From an uncultured Sphingomonadaceae bacterium (GTDB taxonomy: Bacteria; Pseudomonadota; Alphaproteobacteria; Sphingomonadales; Sphingomonadaceae), in contig CANMVC010000001.1 of NCBI GenBank assembly GCA_947501325.1, positions 620,001-684,000 of the forward strand: a stretch of 64,000 bases of DNA, written 5' to 3'. Shown piece after piece: positions 1 to 8,551 of this stretch (position 1 is its first letter; every line of letters begins with the position of its first letter). Under the pieces are notes generated by a model. That model worked only from the letters and a program-made list of their open reading frames with translations. It made no database searches and had not been told where the DNA came from. The translations under genes and the position numbers were made by a program.

Positions 1-14
1 GCGAGTGAAACCAA

Positions 15-1439
15 ATGACCCGGTCAATCAGGATCACCCTTGCTTTGACAACATCTCTCCTGGTGGCGGGATGCTCCACGCTGGGGTCCGGGAAGCCTGA
101 CCCCGCTCTGAACCCGGCCAGCGTCATTCCTCCCGCTGCATTTGCGCTGGCATCCGATATGGTTGCGCAGAACCGTCAGACACTGGATGATCTGCTTCCC
201 GCCGATGATCCGGCCTTTACCGCCTTACGAGACGCCGCCGAAGAGAATGCGCCGACATTGACCGCTGCTCTGGCGCGAATTGATGCAGCACGCGCTGTGG
301 CAAAAGGCGCTAACGCCAATCGCCTGCCCTCGGTAGATGTTGACGGCAGCATCAGACGAACACGCATTAACCCCGATAGTATTGGCGCAAATCTGCCAGC
401 CGGGATTAGCATCGACCGCAATCAGACCAGCTATGGCGCCAATATCACTGCCAATTGGGACGCAGATATCTTTGGCGGCTTACGCGCCAGTGCACGGGCT
501 GCCAATATTCGGATCAACGCCGCCACTGCCGATGCGGCCGCTGTTCGGCTCGGCCTGATATCTGCCATAGCCGCCAATGTCGTTGACTGGCGCACTTTGC
601 AGGCCCGCGCGATCGTTCTGGAGGAAGATCTGGCGGCCGCTGAAAACCTGATGCATTTGACCGATGCACGAGCCAAAGCCGGGATCTCACCCGGACTGGA
701 TGCGGTGCAGGCCCAAAGCCTGATCGCCGACGCCCGGTCCCGGTTGGCTGCTCTGCCCGGCGAACGCGCCATAATTGTCGGCGCGCTGGTAACTCTGACT
801 GGCCAAGATACCGCAACAGTGCTGGACAGACTGAAAAGTGAAATCATCCTGTCCAATGCGCCGCAAGCGCCGCTGAGCTCACCGGCTGAAATGTTGCGCG
901 CCCGTCCCGATGTCGCGGCTGCCGAAGCCAGGCTGACCGCCGCCGATGCGGACATTGCCGCTGCCGCTGCGCAGCGCTTTCCCAAGCTAAGCTTGTCAGG
1001 GGCCATCGGCTTGCTGTCCTTCGCACTCGGTGATCTGTTCAGCAATGATGCTGTGGTCGGCAGTCTGGGCGCTGGCATTGCTGGACCATTGTTAGATTTT
1101 GGTCGGGTCGGCGCGCAGATTGACCAGAGCAAGGCCAATGCCCGTGAAGCCTTTGCCTCCTATCGCGCGACGGTCTTTACCGCCTTGGGGGAGGCCGAGA
1201 CGGCTTATGGTCAAGTGGCATCGGTGGATGCTGAGGTCATCTCCCTGATGAAGCAGGAAAAGCTTGAACAAGATGCCGAATATTTGCTTGGCATTCGCTA
1301 CCGCAATGGCCTGAGCGATTTTCGCGATGTCCTCAACGCCCGCCGGGCTCTCAACACAACCCGGACGCAGGTCGCTCTTGCCAGCGGCCGGGCATCTCGC
1401 GCACGGGTTGCGTTGTGGCAAGCATTGGGCGGTAGCTAA
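15..1439 (+). CDS. NodT-family RND efflux outer-membrane lipoprotein
   Basis: Outer-membrane channel component of a tripartite RND or MFS efflux pump. The 474-residue length fits the family. The N-terminus is a lipoprotein signal with lipobox LVAGC (Cys20). Two alanine-rich coiled-coil repeats follow, as in TolC/OprM-like proteins, with the typical segment ARPDVAAAEARLTAADADIA near residue 300 and GPLLDFGRVGAQIDQ near 360. The first 14 bases of the window contain an in-register TGA just before the ATG, so a pump gene probably ends immediately upstream and the two would be co-transcribed; this cannot be checked here. The substrate cannot be inferred. Nothing in the gene looks damaged. Confidence 0.9.
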   Translation: MTRSIRITLALTTSLLVAGCSTLGSGKPDPALNPASVIPPAAFALASDMVAQNRQTLDDLLPADDPAFTALRDAAEENAPTLTAALARIDAARAVAKGANANRLPSVDVDGSIRRTRINPDSIGANLPAGISIDRNQTSYGANITANWDADIFGGLRASARAANIRINAATADAAAVRLGLISAIAANVVDWRTLQARAIVLEEDLAAAENLMHLTDARAKAGISPGLDAVQAQSLIADARSRLAALPGERAIIVGALVTLTGQDTATVLDRLKSEIILSNAPQAPLSSPAEMLRARPDVAAAEARLTAADADIAAAAAQRFPKLSLSGAIGLLSFALGDLFSNDAVVGSLGAGIAGPLLDFGRVGAQIDQSKANAREAFASYRATVFTALGEAETAYGQVASVDAEVISLMKQEKLEQDAEYLLGIRYRNGLSDFRDVLNARRALNTTRTQVALASGRASRARVALWQALGGS

Positions 1440-1663
1440 GGAAGTGACTAGTCTCAGGCCTTGGATCAGAGTCGGAGCTATATTTGATCATCCGGATGCG
1501 CAGTCCGGTTTCCGGTGATTTTGTGTTGCACCGGCAGATCATCATATTCTCGGGCACGTTTCAGATGCCAAATAGATATTAGCTGCGATGCTGACGCGCG
1601 CACTAGATCTTGCATATCTGGGATAGGTACTCAAAAGACCTGTGCAAACAAACTTCCGGTCTT

Positions 1664-2110
1664 TTACCCTGTCTCCTCACACTGCCGCTTGTCGAACGAC
1701 CGCGCGTTCTTGCCTCCGGACGCAGCGATGGTGGCAAACAACTGGTCTCCCTCGCGGCGATAGGAAATTTGCTGAGGATAGTCGTGAGCGGGATTGGCGA
1801 AGGTAATACTATCATCTGTCATTTGCGTAGCGGTAAAAACGGTCCGTTTCTGGCCGGAGGGATAGGCGGTATAAGTCCACGCACCGGCTTTTGAAAACTG
1901 GATATGCAGAAGTTCGTAAAATGCTATTTCTGCATTTTCTGCCGAAGCACTAAATCCAATCAGCGACCCGTCGGTTTCAGCTACCCAGACCTCTTTGCTC
2001 GCCTTGTCGGTCGTTTCCCAGCAACCGACCAGCCAGTCAGGCGTCACAGCCTGAGCATGCCCGGAAAAAGCCAAAAGCGAGAGCGCGATTATCGCCTGCA
2101 CGGTTGTCAT
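1664..2110 (-). CDS. DUF6265-type secreted small protein
   Basis: A 148-residue protein with a signal peptide (hydrophobic stretch ending in GHAQA, cleavage near residue 21). The mature part starts with PDWLVGCWETTDK, which resembles the lipocalin-like DUF6265 family: a W-x-x-G-C-W start followed by beta strands containing FYELLHIQF and FANPAHDYPQQISYRREGDQ. Family members are predicted periplasmic beta-barrel-like proteins of unknown function. It lies alone between the efflux gene, which converges on it, and the synthetase relic. The 224 bases between this stop and the efflux gene show no clear gene or terminator. The family call is by motif memory and no function is claimed. Confidence 0.7.
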   Translation of the reverse strand: MTTVQAIIALSLLAFSGHAQAVTPDWLVGCWETTDKASKEVWVAETDGSLIGFSASAENAEIAFYELLHIQFSKAGAWTYTAYPSGQKRTVFTATQMTDDSITFANPAHDYPQQISYRREGDQLFATIAASGGKNARSFDKRQCEETG

Positions 2111-2204
2111 CGGAAAATCCCATCTCGTTATCCTTAGACCTTTATACCCAAAATCATCCGCAGCAAAGATGAGGGAACAATTCCTCGGAGGTCAAAGCGC
2201 TAGT

Positions 2205-2445
2205 TAACTCGCGCTCTTTTCCCTCCTGATAGCGTGCTCGCAACTCTCTTTTCAATATTTTGCCAATGGCATTGCGGGGGCAATTCCGGGATCATATCAA
2301 TCGACTTAGGTACCTTGAATCCGGTTATGCGTTCTCTGGCCCCGGCAATGACGCTGTCGGTAGCTATCTCACCCGCATCGGGCTTGGGCGAGACGACTGC
2401 TTTTACCGCTTCACCCCATTTTTAGTCGGTGAGGCCATCTCCTGC
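2205..2445 (-). pseudogene. 3' remnant of a duplicated acyl-CoA synthetase gene
   Basis: The minus strand here matches the last ~80 codons of the intact synthetase at 3646-5232, roughly four-fifths identical at base level by eye. Readable fragments include KWGEAVKAVVSPKPDAGEI, GFKVPKS and IPELP. It is disabled: an in-frame TAA replaces the codon after the Asp of PDDKWGEA. One extra C in the run after IPEL (five C instead of four) shifts the frame, after which ELRARYQEGKERE is readable in the shifted frame, matching the intact C-terminus ELRAPYWEGKERG. Similarity fades at about 2445, just outside the acyltransferase stop at 2464. No N-terminal or adenylation core remains. Confidence 0.85.
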
Positions 2446-2463
2446 AAACACTACCTAGCCCCA

Positions 2464-3555
2464 TCACAAACTGCGTTTTTTACCCTTCCACCGAGCCAGC
2501 GGCTTTTCGACCCACACATATATGATCGCGGAGAAGGCGAGCGCCAACAATATTCCTAGCAAGGTTTGCATCACGACGGGTATGCCAGTCACGTTTTTGT
2601 ACACCAGAACGAGTAAGGGCAAATGGACGAGATAGAGCGTGTAGGAAAACAGCGCAATCCAGCGCATCGGTAAAGAATTCAAGATCATTGCAATCCATCC
2701 ACGATCACGGATAGCGAAGTTAAAGCCGATGAAAAGACCAATGCCTTGCAGCGAGTAACGATAGGTTTCGCGAAAATGCTCGTCACGGATAAGAAAGGTG
2801 CTCAACAGGATGAGTATGGCACCCACCAAAACCATTTTGCCAGCGAAGACGTCCCTTTTCTTATCCATCACGGGATTGTTCCACAATGCCAGACAACAAC
2901 CGAACAGAATCGAATCGATCCGGGTATGTGACATGACCTGGATATAGCGAGTATCGTCCATCAGTTGATAGCTGATTAGCCGAATAGCCAACACGAAAAC
3001 GCACAAACTAACGCAGACCAGTGCAATTTGCGGATTGGACAGGCGGCGAGCGAGGATGAGATAGAAAGCGGGAAAAATCATGTAGAAATGTTCTTCGACA
3101 CCCAACGACCAGAGTGGATATAAAAGACCGCTATGTTGATCAAAATACATCGCGTAGTTGGTCAGGAACAAAAAATCCCAGATCAGATTCTCGTAAACAA
3201 TATTGCTGAGCGTTTGTCCGAACTGCGCCAGTATCAGCACCAATGCAATCGCGATCAGCATAGGCGGAACGATGCGTATGACGCGCCGAAAATAGAACCC
3301 TTTCAAACTGATCGTTTGATCCTGGGTCATCTCCTTACGCAGCAAAGTGGTTATCAGATAACCACTTAAGAAAAAAAAGACCGTGACGCCAAATTGTCCG
3401 GGGATGATGTGACTCAGCCCCACGTGAGACAGGATAACAATGAGCACCGCACATGCACGGATACCATCCAGACCGCTAATATGCCCGAATTTACTGGCCA
3501 GCAGCTCGGCTTTTTGCGGATCGGTCACCGGGACGCAGCCAAACAAGACAAGCAC
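2464..3555 (-). CDS. Acyltransferase 3 family membrane protein (OafA/YrhL-like)
   Basis: Integral membrane O-acyltransferase of about 360 residues with around ten hydrophobic helices. It has the family signature GLDGIRACAVLIVILSHVG near residue 27, with the conserved His, then FFFLSGYLITTLLRKE, and an Arg-rich loop FYFRRVIRIVPPM. Family members transfer acetyl or other acyl groups to surface polysaccharide, peptidoglycan or lipids; the acceptor cannot be told. The first codon used is GTG, and a second GTG nine codons in (at 3528) is equally possible. The gene sits between an intact acyl-CoA synthetase and its broken duplicate. Its base use looks more AT-rich than its neighbours by eye, so acquisition is possible but unproven. 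Confidence 0.85.
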   Translation of the reverse strand: MLVLFGCVPVTDPQKAELLASKFGHISGLDGIRACAVLIVILSHVGLSHIIPGQFGVTVFFFLSGYLITTLLRKEMTQDQTISLKGFYFRRVIRIVPPMLIAIALVLILAQFGQTLSNIVYENLIWDFLFLTNYAMYFDQHSGLLYPLWSLGVEEHFYMIFPAFYLILARRLSNPQIALVCVSLCVFVLAIRLISYQLMDDTRYIQVMSHTRIDSILFGCCLALWNNPVMDKKRDVFAGKMVLVGAILILLSTFLIRDEHFRETYRYSLQGIGLFIGFNFAIRDRGWIAMILNSLPMRWIALFSYTLYLVHLPLLVLVYKNVTGIPVVMQTLLGILLALAFSAIIYVWVEKPLARWKGKKRSL

Positions 3556-3645
3556 ATTGGATCAATGATCCGATTTTCACGGTACAACAAAATTACGATG
3601 TAACGCCCCCTTCATCACCCACTAGGCCAAACCCACGCCCGGTGA

Positions 3646-5232
3646 TTAATTCACCCCGCGCTCTTTGCCTTCCCAATAGGGTGCACGCAACTCTCTTCTC
3701 AAAATCTTGCCGCTCGCATTACGGGGCAGTTCCGGGATCACATCAACCGATTTGGGCACCTTGAAGCCAGCAATGCGTTCCCTGGCCCAAGCGATGACGC
3801 TGTCAGCATCAATCTCACCCGCATCGGGTTTGGGCGAAACGACCGCCTTTACCGCCTCGCCCCATTTGTCATCGGGTATGCCGATTACCGCGACTTCGTT
3901 CACTTGCGGGTGACCGAAAATCGCGTTCTCAACTTCGGCTGGATAGACATTCTCGCCGCCGGATATGATCATGTCCTTCACCCGATCCTTGATGTAGAAA
4001 TAGCCGTCTTCGTCCATGATCGCAGCATCGCCGGTATAGAGCCAGCCGTCGCTATCCACGGTCTCGGCGGTCTTTTCCGGATTATTGAAATAATGCAGCA
4101 TGTTAAGACCGGATCGTGTGGCAATTTCTCCGATAGTATTGGGGGGAACTTCATTGTGCTGCTCGTCCACAATGCGCAGCTCAACGCCGGGCAACGGGAT
4201 ACCGATGCCGCGCATGCGCTCGTTACCTTCCGGATCATGATCTTCAGGCGGCAGGATGCACACAGTGCCGGTCGTTTCGGTCATGCCATATTGCTGGCAG
4301 AATAAGGCCTGCGGCATGGTCTGGATGCACTGGCGCAGCAGTTCCAGCGGGATCGGCGCGGCGCCATAGGTCACCGACCGCACACTGGAAAAATCCGTTT
4401 CCTTGGCGCGCGGCCAATTGACCAGCATTTGCAGCGCGGTTGGCACGAGGAAAAACTGGTTCAGCCCCTTGTCCACGCAATCGAGCACAGTATCAGGATG
4501 AAATTCCGGAATGACCATCATTGTGGCGCCGTTATAAAAAGCAATCGGACCAATGCCGGACCCCGCAATATGCGCGCAGGGCATCACCGCCAGTGTGCTG
4601 TCGTCCGGGCCAATATCAATCCACGCATGTTCCGGCTTGTTCTCGACCAGCGGGCGCATTTTGAACAGATTGTCACTAGTCAGCACCACACCCTTTGGAT
4701 TACCGGTGGTGCCGGATGTGTAGAGCTGGAGCACGCCCTCTGCCGGATCGGTGGCAGGCAATTCGCCCGGCTGAGTCTCATCCATCCATGCATCAAGCGA
4801 CTGCAGGCCGTCCGCCTCGCCCGCCACCAATATGGTTTTGACCGTAGCCGTTTCGGCCGCAGCCCGCTTCGCGGTTTCGGCAAATTCCGGTTCGCAGATT
4901 ACCATCACGGCCTGCGAATCTTTCAAGACATAAGCAACTTCCGGCGCGGCAAGACGCCATCCAATCGGCGCGATGACGGCGCCTGCCCGGCTAGCGGCGG
5001 CAAATAGCGTGAAATAGAGCGCGCTGTTCTTGCCGAGCCAGCAGATACGGTCGCCTTTTTTGAGGCCGGAACCGCTAAAGGCGCGGACATAATCGGTGAC
5101 AATCCGGTCGAGTTCGGCATAGGTCACCGCCCCCGCCGCATCGTACAGCGCGATATTGTCTGGCAGGCGCTCTGCCCAATAAGCGATAGATGATCCCATG
5201 CACCGGCGGATTTCTGGTGTTTCGTTTGACAT
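3646..5232 (-). CDS. Acyl-CoA synthetase (AMP-dependent, ANL superfamily)
   Basis: Activates a carboxylic acid to acyl-AMP and then acyl-CoA. The 528 residues carry the full ANL motif set: P-loop LYTSGTTGNPKGVV near 170, YGMTETTG near 315, and GWLYTGDAAIMDEDGYFYIK plus RVKDMIISGGENVYPAEVE near 395-430. The C-terminal catalytic lysine motif PRNASGKILRREL is near 505. The ATG at 5232 is preferred over the GTG two codons upstream because AAGGAG lies five bases before the ATG and overlaps the GTG. Substrate is not predictable; medium- or long-chain fatty acids or aryl acids are typical. A broken 3' copy lies at 2205-2445. Confidence 0.9.
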   Translation of the reverse strand: MSNETPEIRRCMGSSIAYWAERLPDNIALYDAAGAVTYAELDRIVTDYVRAFSGSGLKKGDRICWLGKNSALYFTLFAAASRAGAVIAPIGWRLAAPEVAYVLKDSQAVMVICEPEFAETAKRAAAETATVKTILVAGEADGLQSLDAWMDETQPGELPATDPAEGVLQLYTSGTTGNPKGVVLTSDNLFKMRPLVENKPEHAWIDIGPDDSTLAVMPCAHIAGSGIGPIAFYNGATMMVIPEFHPDTVLDCVDKGLNQFFLVPTALQMLVNWPRAKETDFSSVRSVTYGAAPIPLELLRQCIQTMPQALFCQQYGMTETTGTVCILPPEDHDPEGNERMRGIGIPLPGVELRIVDEQHNEVPPNTIGEIATRSGLNMLHYFNNPEKTAETVDSDGWLYTGDAAIMDEDGYFYIKDRVKDMIISGGENVYPAEVENAIFGHPQVNEVAVIGIPDDKWGEAVKAVVSPKPDAGEIDADSVIAWARERIAGFKVPKSVDVIPELPRNASGKILRRELRAPYWEGKERGVN

Positions 5233-5312
5233 GCCCACTCCTTAATCTCTTTTGCGCGACGTTAAGCGGTCGCCTAAATCAAGGCAAGAGCATTGACGCT
5301 GCGGCCGAAAGG

Positions 5313-5960
5313 TCAGTCGCGCCGATAAATCAGCGACAGGTTATTGGCAGGCATTTCAACGAGGTCGGTGCGCGTAAACCCGTTTTTCGTGGCCAACGCA
5401 TCCATGTCATCAACTTCCCGAATGCCCCACCGTAAATTGCGGCTTTTAAGGCTGCGGTCAAAGTCGAGATTTCCCTGTGCCGTGGGCGCATCACCGCGAA
5501 AATAAGGGCCGTAGAGATAGAAAGCGCTACCTGGCTTCAGCATGAGCGCTGCCTTCTCAAATAGCCCGATAGACGCCTCCCAAGGCGCGATATGGACCAT
5601 GTTGATGCACAGGATAGCAGCAGGTTTGGCAATATCCCATCTGGGCGCGAGCGCATCAAGCTGTAGCGGCGGCAGGACATTGCCCACCCCTGCCCGCTTC
5701 GTCCAGGCGGCAATGGAACGACAACCATCTGGGTCAGAATCGCTGGGTTGCCATATCAGGTTTGGGAATTTCTCACCGAAATAGACTGCATGTTCGCCGG
5801 TACCGCTGGCAATTTCCAACACTGTGCCTCTGTCGGGCAACACATTCTGCAGCACCGCAATAATCGCATCGCGGTTGCGGAGAGTGGCGGGGGCGTGCTT
5901 TACATCCTCGGCGGCGGCTTGATCGCGGGACCATGGGGTTGAATCGCCCTCATTTGTCAT
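5313..5960 (-). CDS. DUF938 SAM-dependent methyltransferase-like protein
   Basis: A 215-residue protein of the DUF938 family. The SAM-binding motif I is visible as VLEIASGTGEHAVYF near residue 45, preceded by the family-typical N-terminus with PATLRNRDAI. DNMVHI-like text appears as CINMVHIAPWEAS, then FYLYGPYFRGDAPTAQ near 155. Substrate unknown. The ATG at 5960 is chosen over an upstream TTG because GAGGAG lies seven bases before it. Its first codons overlap the stop of the transporter gene by 11 bases, so the two are probably translationally coupled and part of the gcv transcript. Methylation activity is inferred from the fold only. Confidence 0.8.
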   Translation of the reverse strand: MTNEGDSTPWSRDQAAAEDVKHAPATLRNRDAIIAVLQNVLPDRGTVLEIASGTGEHAVYFGEKFPNLIWQPSDSDPDGCRSIAAWTKRAGVGNVLPPLQLDALAPRWDIAKPAAILCINMVHIAPWEASIGLFEKAALMLKPGSAFYLYGPYFRGDAPTAQGNLDFDRSLKSRNLRWGIREVDDMDALATKNGFTRTDLVEMPANNLSLIYRRD

Positions 5961-6936
5961 CAAAGCGCTCCTCAATAGGTTGCCGCCGCCAGATCGCGGC
6001 TAGAAAACTGCCGATGACAACATGATAGACGGCAGAAATGGCACTGGGAACAGGCGCCAGAGCCGCTTGCATCGGATTTGCAAATTGCGCGGCGAAGGTT
6101 GGCGTTGATGCGAGACTGGACCCCAGACCACTATTTTGCATGCCGACCTCAATACTGATTGTCCGTCGCTCTCCGGCACCAAATCCCAAAGCCCGGGTCA
6201 GGAGATAACCCAGTCCGAACCCGAAAACATGAAGCAGCAGAACGGCCAGCATCAATATCCCAAAATGTTCCTGTATCAGCACTTTGGAATTAGCGATGAT
6301 GGCGCCAACGATCAACACAATCACGATTACTGATGCAAGCGGAGATACAATTGCGATTTTCGCCGTTGCTTTGGAAAAATAGCGATTGAGCAGCACGCCG
6401 ACTATCACCGGCAGTAGCACAATCGACACCATGTTCATGAACAGGTTCCACTGATCAATCTCGACAAATTTCCCCGCTAGCCATCCGGTGAGCAGCGGCG
6501 TGGCGACAACAGCAATCAATGTCGAGGCCATGGTCATCGTCACCGACAGCGCGAGATTGGCATTGGCGAGATAGGCCACAACATTGGATGCCGTGCCGCC
6601 CGGACAGCAGGAGACAAGGATCAGCCCGACCGCCAGTCCGGTTTCCAGACCCGCCAGCATCGCAATAGCTATTCCCGCAAGCGGCATAATCGTGAATTGC
6701 AAGACAACACCCGCAGCAACACATTTAGGAATACGGGCGATCCGCTTGAAATCTTCAAAGGACAGCGTCAGGCCCATGCCCAACATGATCAGCCCGAGCA
6801 TGACGCTGATCAGCGGTTGACCCAATGGCCGGAAACGTCCGTCCACCACCCAGAGAAAATGCTCCGGTATGAACCACGCCCAGGCTGTGCCGAGGACCGT
6901 CCACAGCGCAAACATGTTCGTTAAGCGCTGTATCAT
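5950..6936 (-). CDS. Bile acid:sodium symporter (BASS) family transporter
   Basis: A 328-residue inner-membrane protein with 9-10 hydrophobic helices. BASS features include LGLIMLGMGLTLSFEDFKRI near residue 55, GLILVSCCPGGTASNVVAYLA near 120, and the late motif TISIEVGMQNSGLGSSLA near 260, which in the family line the sodium and substrate sites. Bacterial members carry organic anions such as pantoate, pyruvate-like acids or bile acids. It starts 31 bases after gcvPB stops on the same strand and overlaps the DUF938 gene, so it likely lies in the glycine-responsive transcript. A glycine-related substrate is only a context-based guess. Confidence 0.88.
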   Translation of the reverse strand: MIQRLTNMFALWTVLGTAWAWFIPEHFLWVVDGRFRPLGQPLISVMLGLIMLGMGLTLSFEDFKRIARIPKCVAAGVVLQFTIMPLAGIAIAMLAGLETGLAVGLILVSCCPGGTASNVVAYLANANLALSVTMTMASTLIAVVATPLLTGWLAGKFVEIDQWNLFMNMVSIVLLPVIVGVLLNRYFSKATAKIAIVSPLASVIVIVLIVGAIIANSKVLIQEHFGILMLAVLLLHVFGFGLGYLLTRALGFGAGERRTISIEVGMQNSGLGSSLASTPTFAAQFANPMQAALAPVPSAISAVYHVVIGSFLAAIWRRQPIEERFDDK

Positions 6937-6967
6937 ATTGCCCCCTAAACCGACTGTCCGTCAGCCT

Positions 6968-8551
6968 TTACTCGGCTGCTTCAGCATATTCCTCCGGTTC
7001 TTGCCAGACCAAAATCGGTTTGCGGGCCGCCTGTGTCTCGTCCAGCCGTCGGCGAGGGGCGAAATGCGGCGCGGATTTCAGCAACTCATCGCCCGCTTTC
7101 GCTCGTTCTGCGACTGAGCGCAGCGCGCCGATAAACTGGTCAATCGCCGCCTTGCTTTCGGTTTCGGTTGGCTCCACCAGCATCGCGCCGTGCACCACCA
7201 ATGGGAAATACATGGTCATTGGGTGATAGCCCTCGTCGATCAGGCCTTTGGCGAGATCCAGCGTGGTCAGGCCATTGGAAAAGCCCTTATCCGAGAACAA
7301 GGCCTCATGCATGCAAGGTCCGGATTTCGCGAATGGCGCATCGAGGACATCTTCCAGACTGCGCAGCACATAATTGGCATTGAGTACCGCATCCTCCGCC
7401 ACTTGTTTCAAGCCATCTGCTCCGTGGCTGAGCATATAGGTGAGCGCCCGGGTAAACATCCCCATCTGACCATGAAAAGCGACCATCCGGCCAAAGCTGC
7501 TGGCATGATGTTCTTCCGCAGTTTCCTCTTCGACAAGTCGGAAATGCCCATCCTCTGATTTTTCGACAAAGGGCAAGGGCGCGAAAGGTGCCAATGCTTC
7601 GGAGAAGACAACGGGCCCGGAACCCGGTCCACCGCCGCCATGCGGGGTCGAGAAGGTTTTGTGCAGGTTGATATGCATAGCATCAATACCCAGATCGCCC
7701 GGACGCACACGGCCGACTATCGCATTGAAATTAGCGCCATCACAATAGACCAGACCGCCTGCTTCATGCACCGCGTCGGAAATAGCTTTCATATCCGGTT
7801 CGAACAGCCCGCACGTATTGGGATTGGTGATCATCACGCCCGCCACATCGGGTCCAAGCCGAGCTTTCAGCGCATCGAGATCAACGCGACCATCGGCGTT
7901 GGCGGGGATATCCTCAACCTTGTAACCTGCAAATGCCGCCGTCGCCGGGTTGGTGCCATGGGCGCTTTCCGGAACCAATATGACTTCCCGCGCATCGCCG
8001 CGCGCTTCGAGCGCCGAACGGATGGCAAGGATACCGCATAGCTCGCCATGCGCACCCGCTTTTGGACTCATCGCCACGGCAGGCATGCCGGTCAGTGTTT
8101 TAAGCCAAGTCGCGAGTTCATAAATAAGACCAAGCGCGCCTTGCACACTGTCCACGGGCTGCAACGGATGAATGTCTGAAAAGCCTTTCAACCGCGCCAT
8201 TTTCTCATTGAGCCGCGGATTATGCTTCATGGTGCAGCTGCCGAGAGGAAACAGGCCGACATCAATCGCATAATTCTGGCGGCTGAGCCGGGTGTAGTGA
8301 CGCACGGTTTCGGCTTCGGATAGGCCCGGTATGCCAATTGCGTCATCGCGCTCAAGGCCTCCCAGGCGGCTGTCTACCGCCGGTGCTTCTGGTAAATCGA
8401 CACCACTACGATCCGGTGATCCGGTCTCGAAAATCAATGGTTCATCGACCATCAAGGCACGATTTCCGGTATGGGTCTGTACCGCGCCTGGCTCCGGCAT
8501 AGCGATATTGGCTTCCTGTTTGGTCGGACGGCCTTCGGTCAACATGTTCAT
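6968..8551 (-). CDS. gcvPB: Glycine dehydrogenase (decarboxylating) subunit 2
   Basis: Second half of the two-subunit P-protein of the glycine cleavage system, which decarboxylates glycine and passes the aminomethyl group to lipoyl-GcvH. The 527 residues include LGSCTMKHNPRLNE near 100 and the PLP-lysine motif HINLHKTFSTPHGGGGPG near 295. Its ATG overlaps the gcvPA TGA (ATGA), with AAGGAG seven bases upstream of the ATG. The N-terminal ~35 residues are not conserved in character and could be a lineage-specific extension. It is the fourth gene of the riboswitch-controlled operon. Confidence 0.97.
   Translation of the reverse strand: MNMLTEGRPTKQEANIAMPEPGAVQTHTGNRALMVDEPLIFETGSPDRSGVDLPEAPAVDSRLGGLERDDAIGIPGLSEAETVRHYTRLSRQNYAIDVGLFPLGSCTMKHNPRLNEKMARLKGFSDIHPLQPVDSVQGALGLIYELATWLKTLTGMPAVAMSPKAGAHGELCGILAIRSALEARGDAREVILVPESAHGTNPATAAFAGYKVEDIPANADGRVDLDALKARLGPDVAGVMITNPNTCGLFEPDMKAISDAVHEAGGLVYCDGANFNAIVGRVRPGDLGIDAMHINLHKTFSTPHGGGGPGSGPVVFSEALAPFAPLPFVEKSEDGHFRLVEEETAEEHHASSFGRMVAFHGQMGMFTRALTYMLSHGADGLKQVAEDAVLNANYVLRSLEDVLDAPFAKSGPCMHEALFSDKGFSNGLTTLDLAKGLIDEGYHPMTMYFPLVVHGAMLVEPTETESKAAIDQFIGALRSVAERAKAGDELLKSAPHFAPRRRLDETQAARKPILVWQEPEEYAEAAE

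Noticed and set aside
431-1138. 235-residue minus-strand open frame inside the efflux gene
   Set aside because: It is the antisense of a high-GC coding region with clear NodT homology on the plus strand; its composition (Ala/Ser/Arg-rich) is that of a shadow frame.
1440-1663. Possible gene or RNA between the efflux and DUF6265 genes
   Set aside because: Small open frames on both strands lack ribosome sites and family motifs, and no clear hairpin with a T-run was found.
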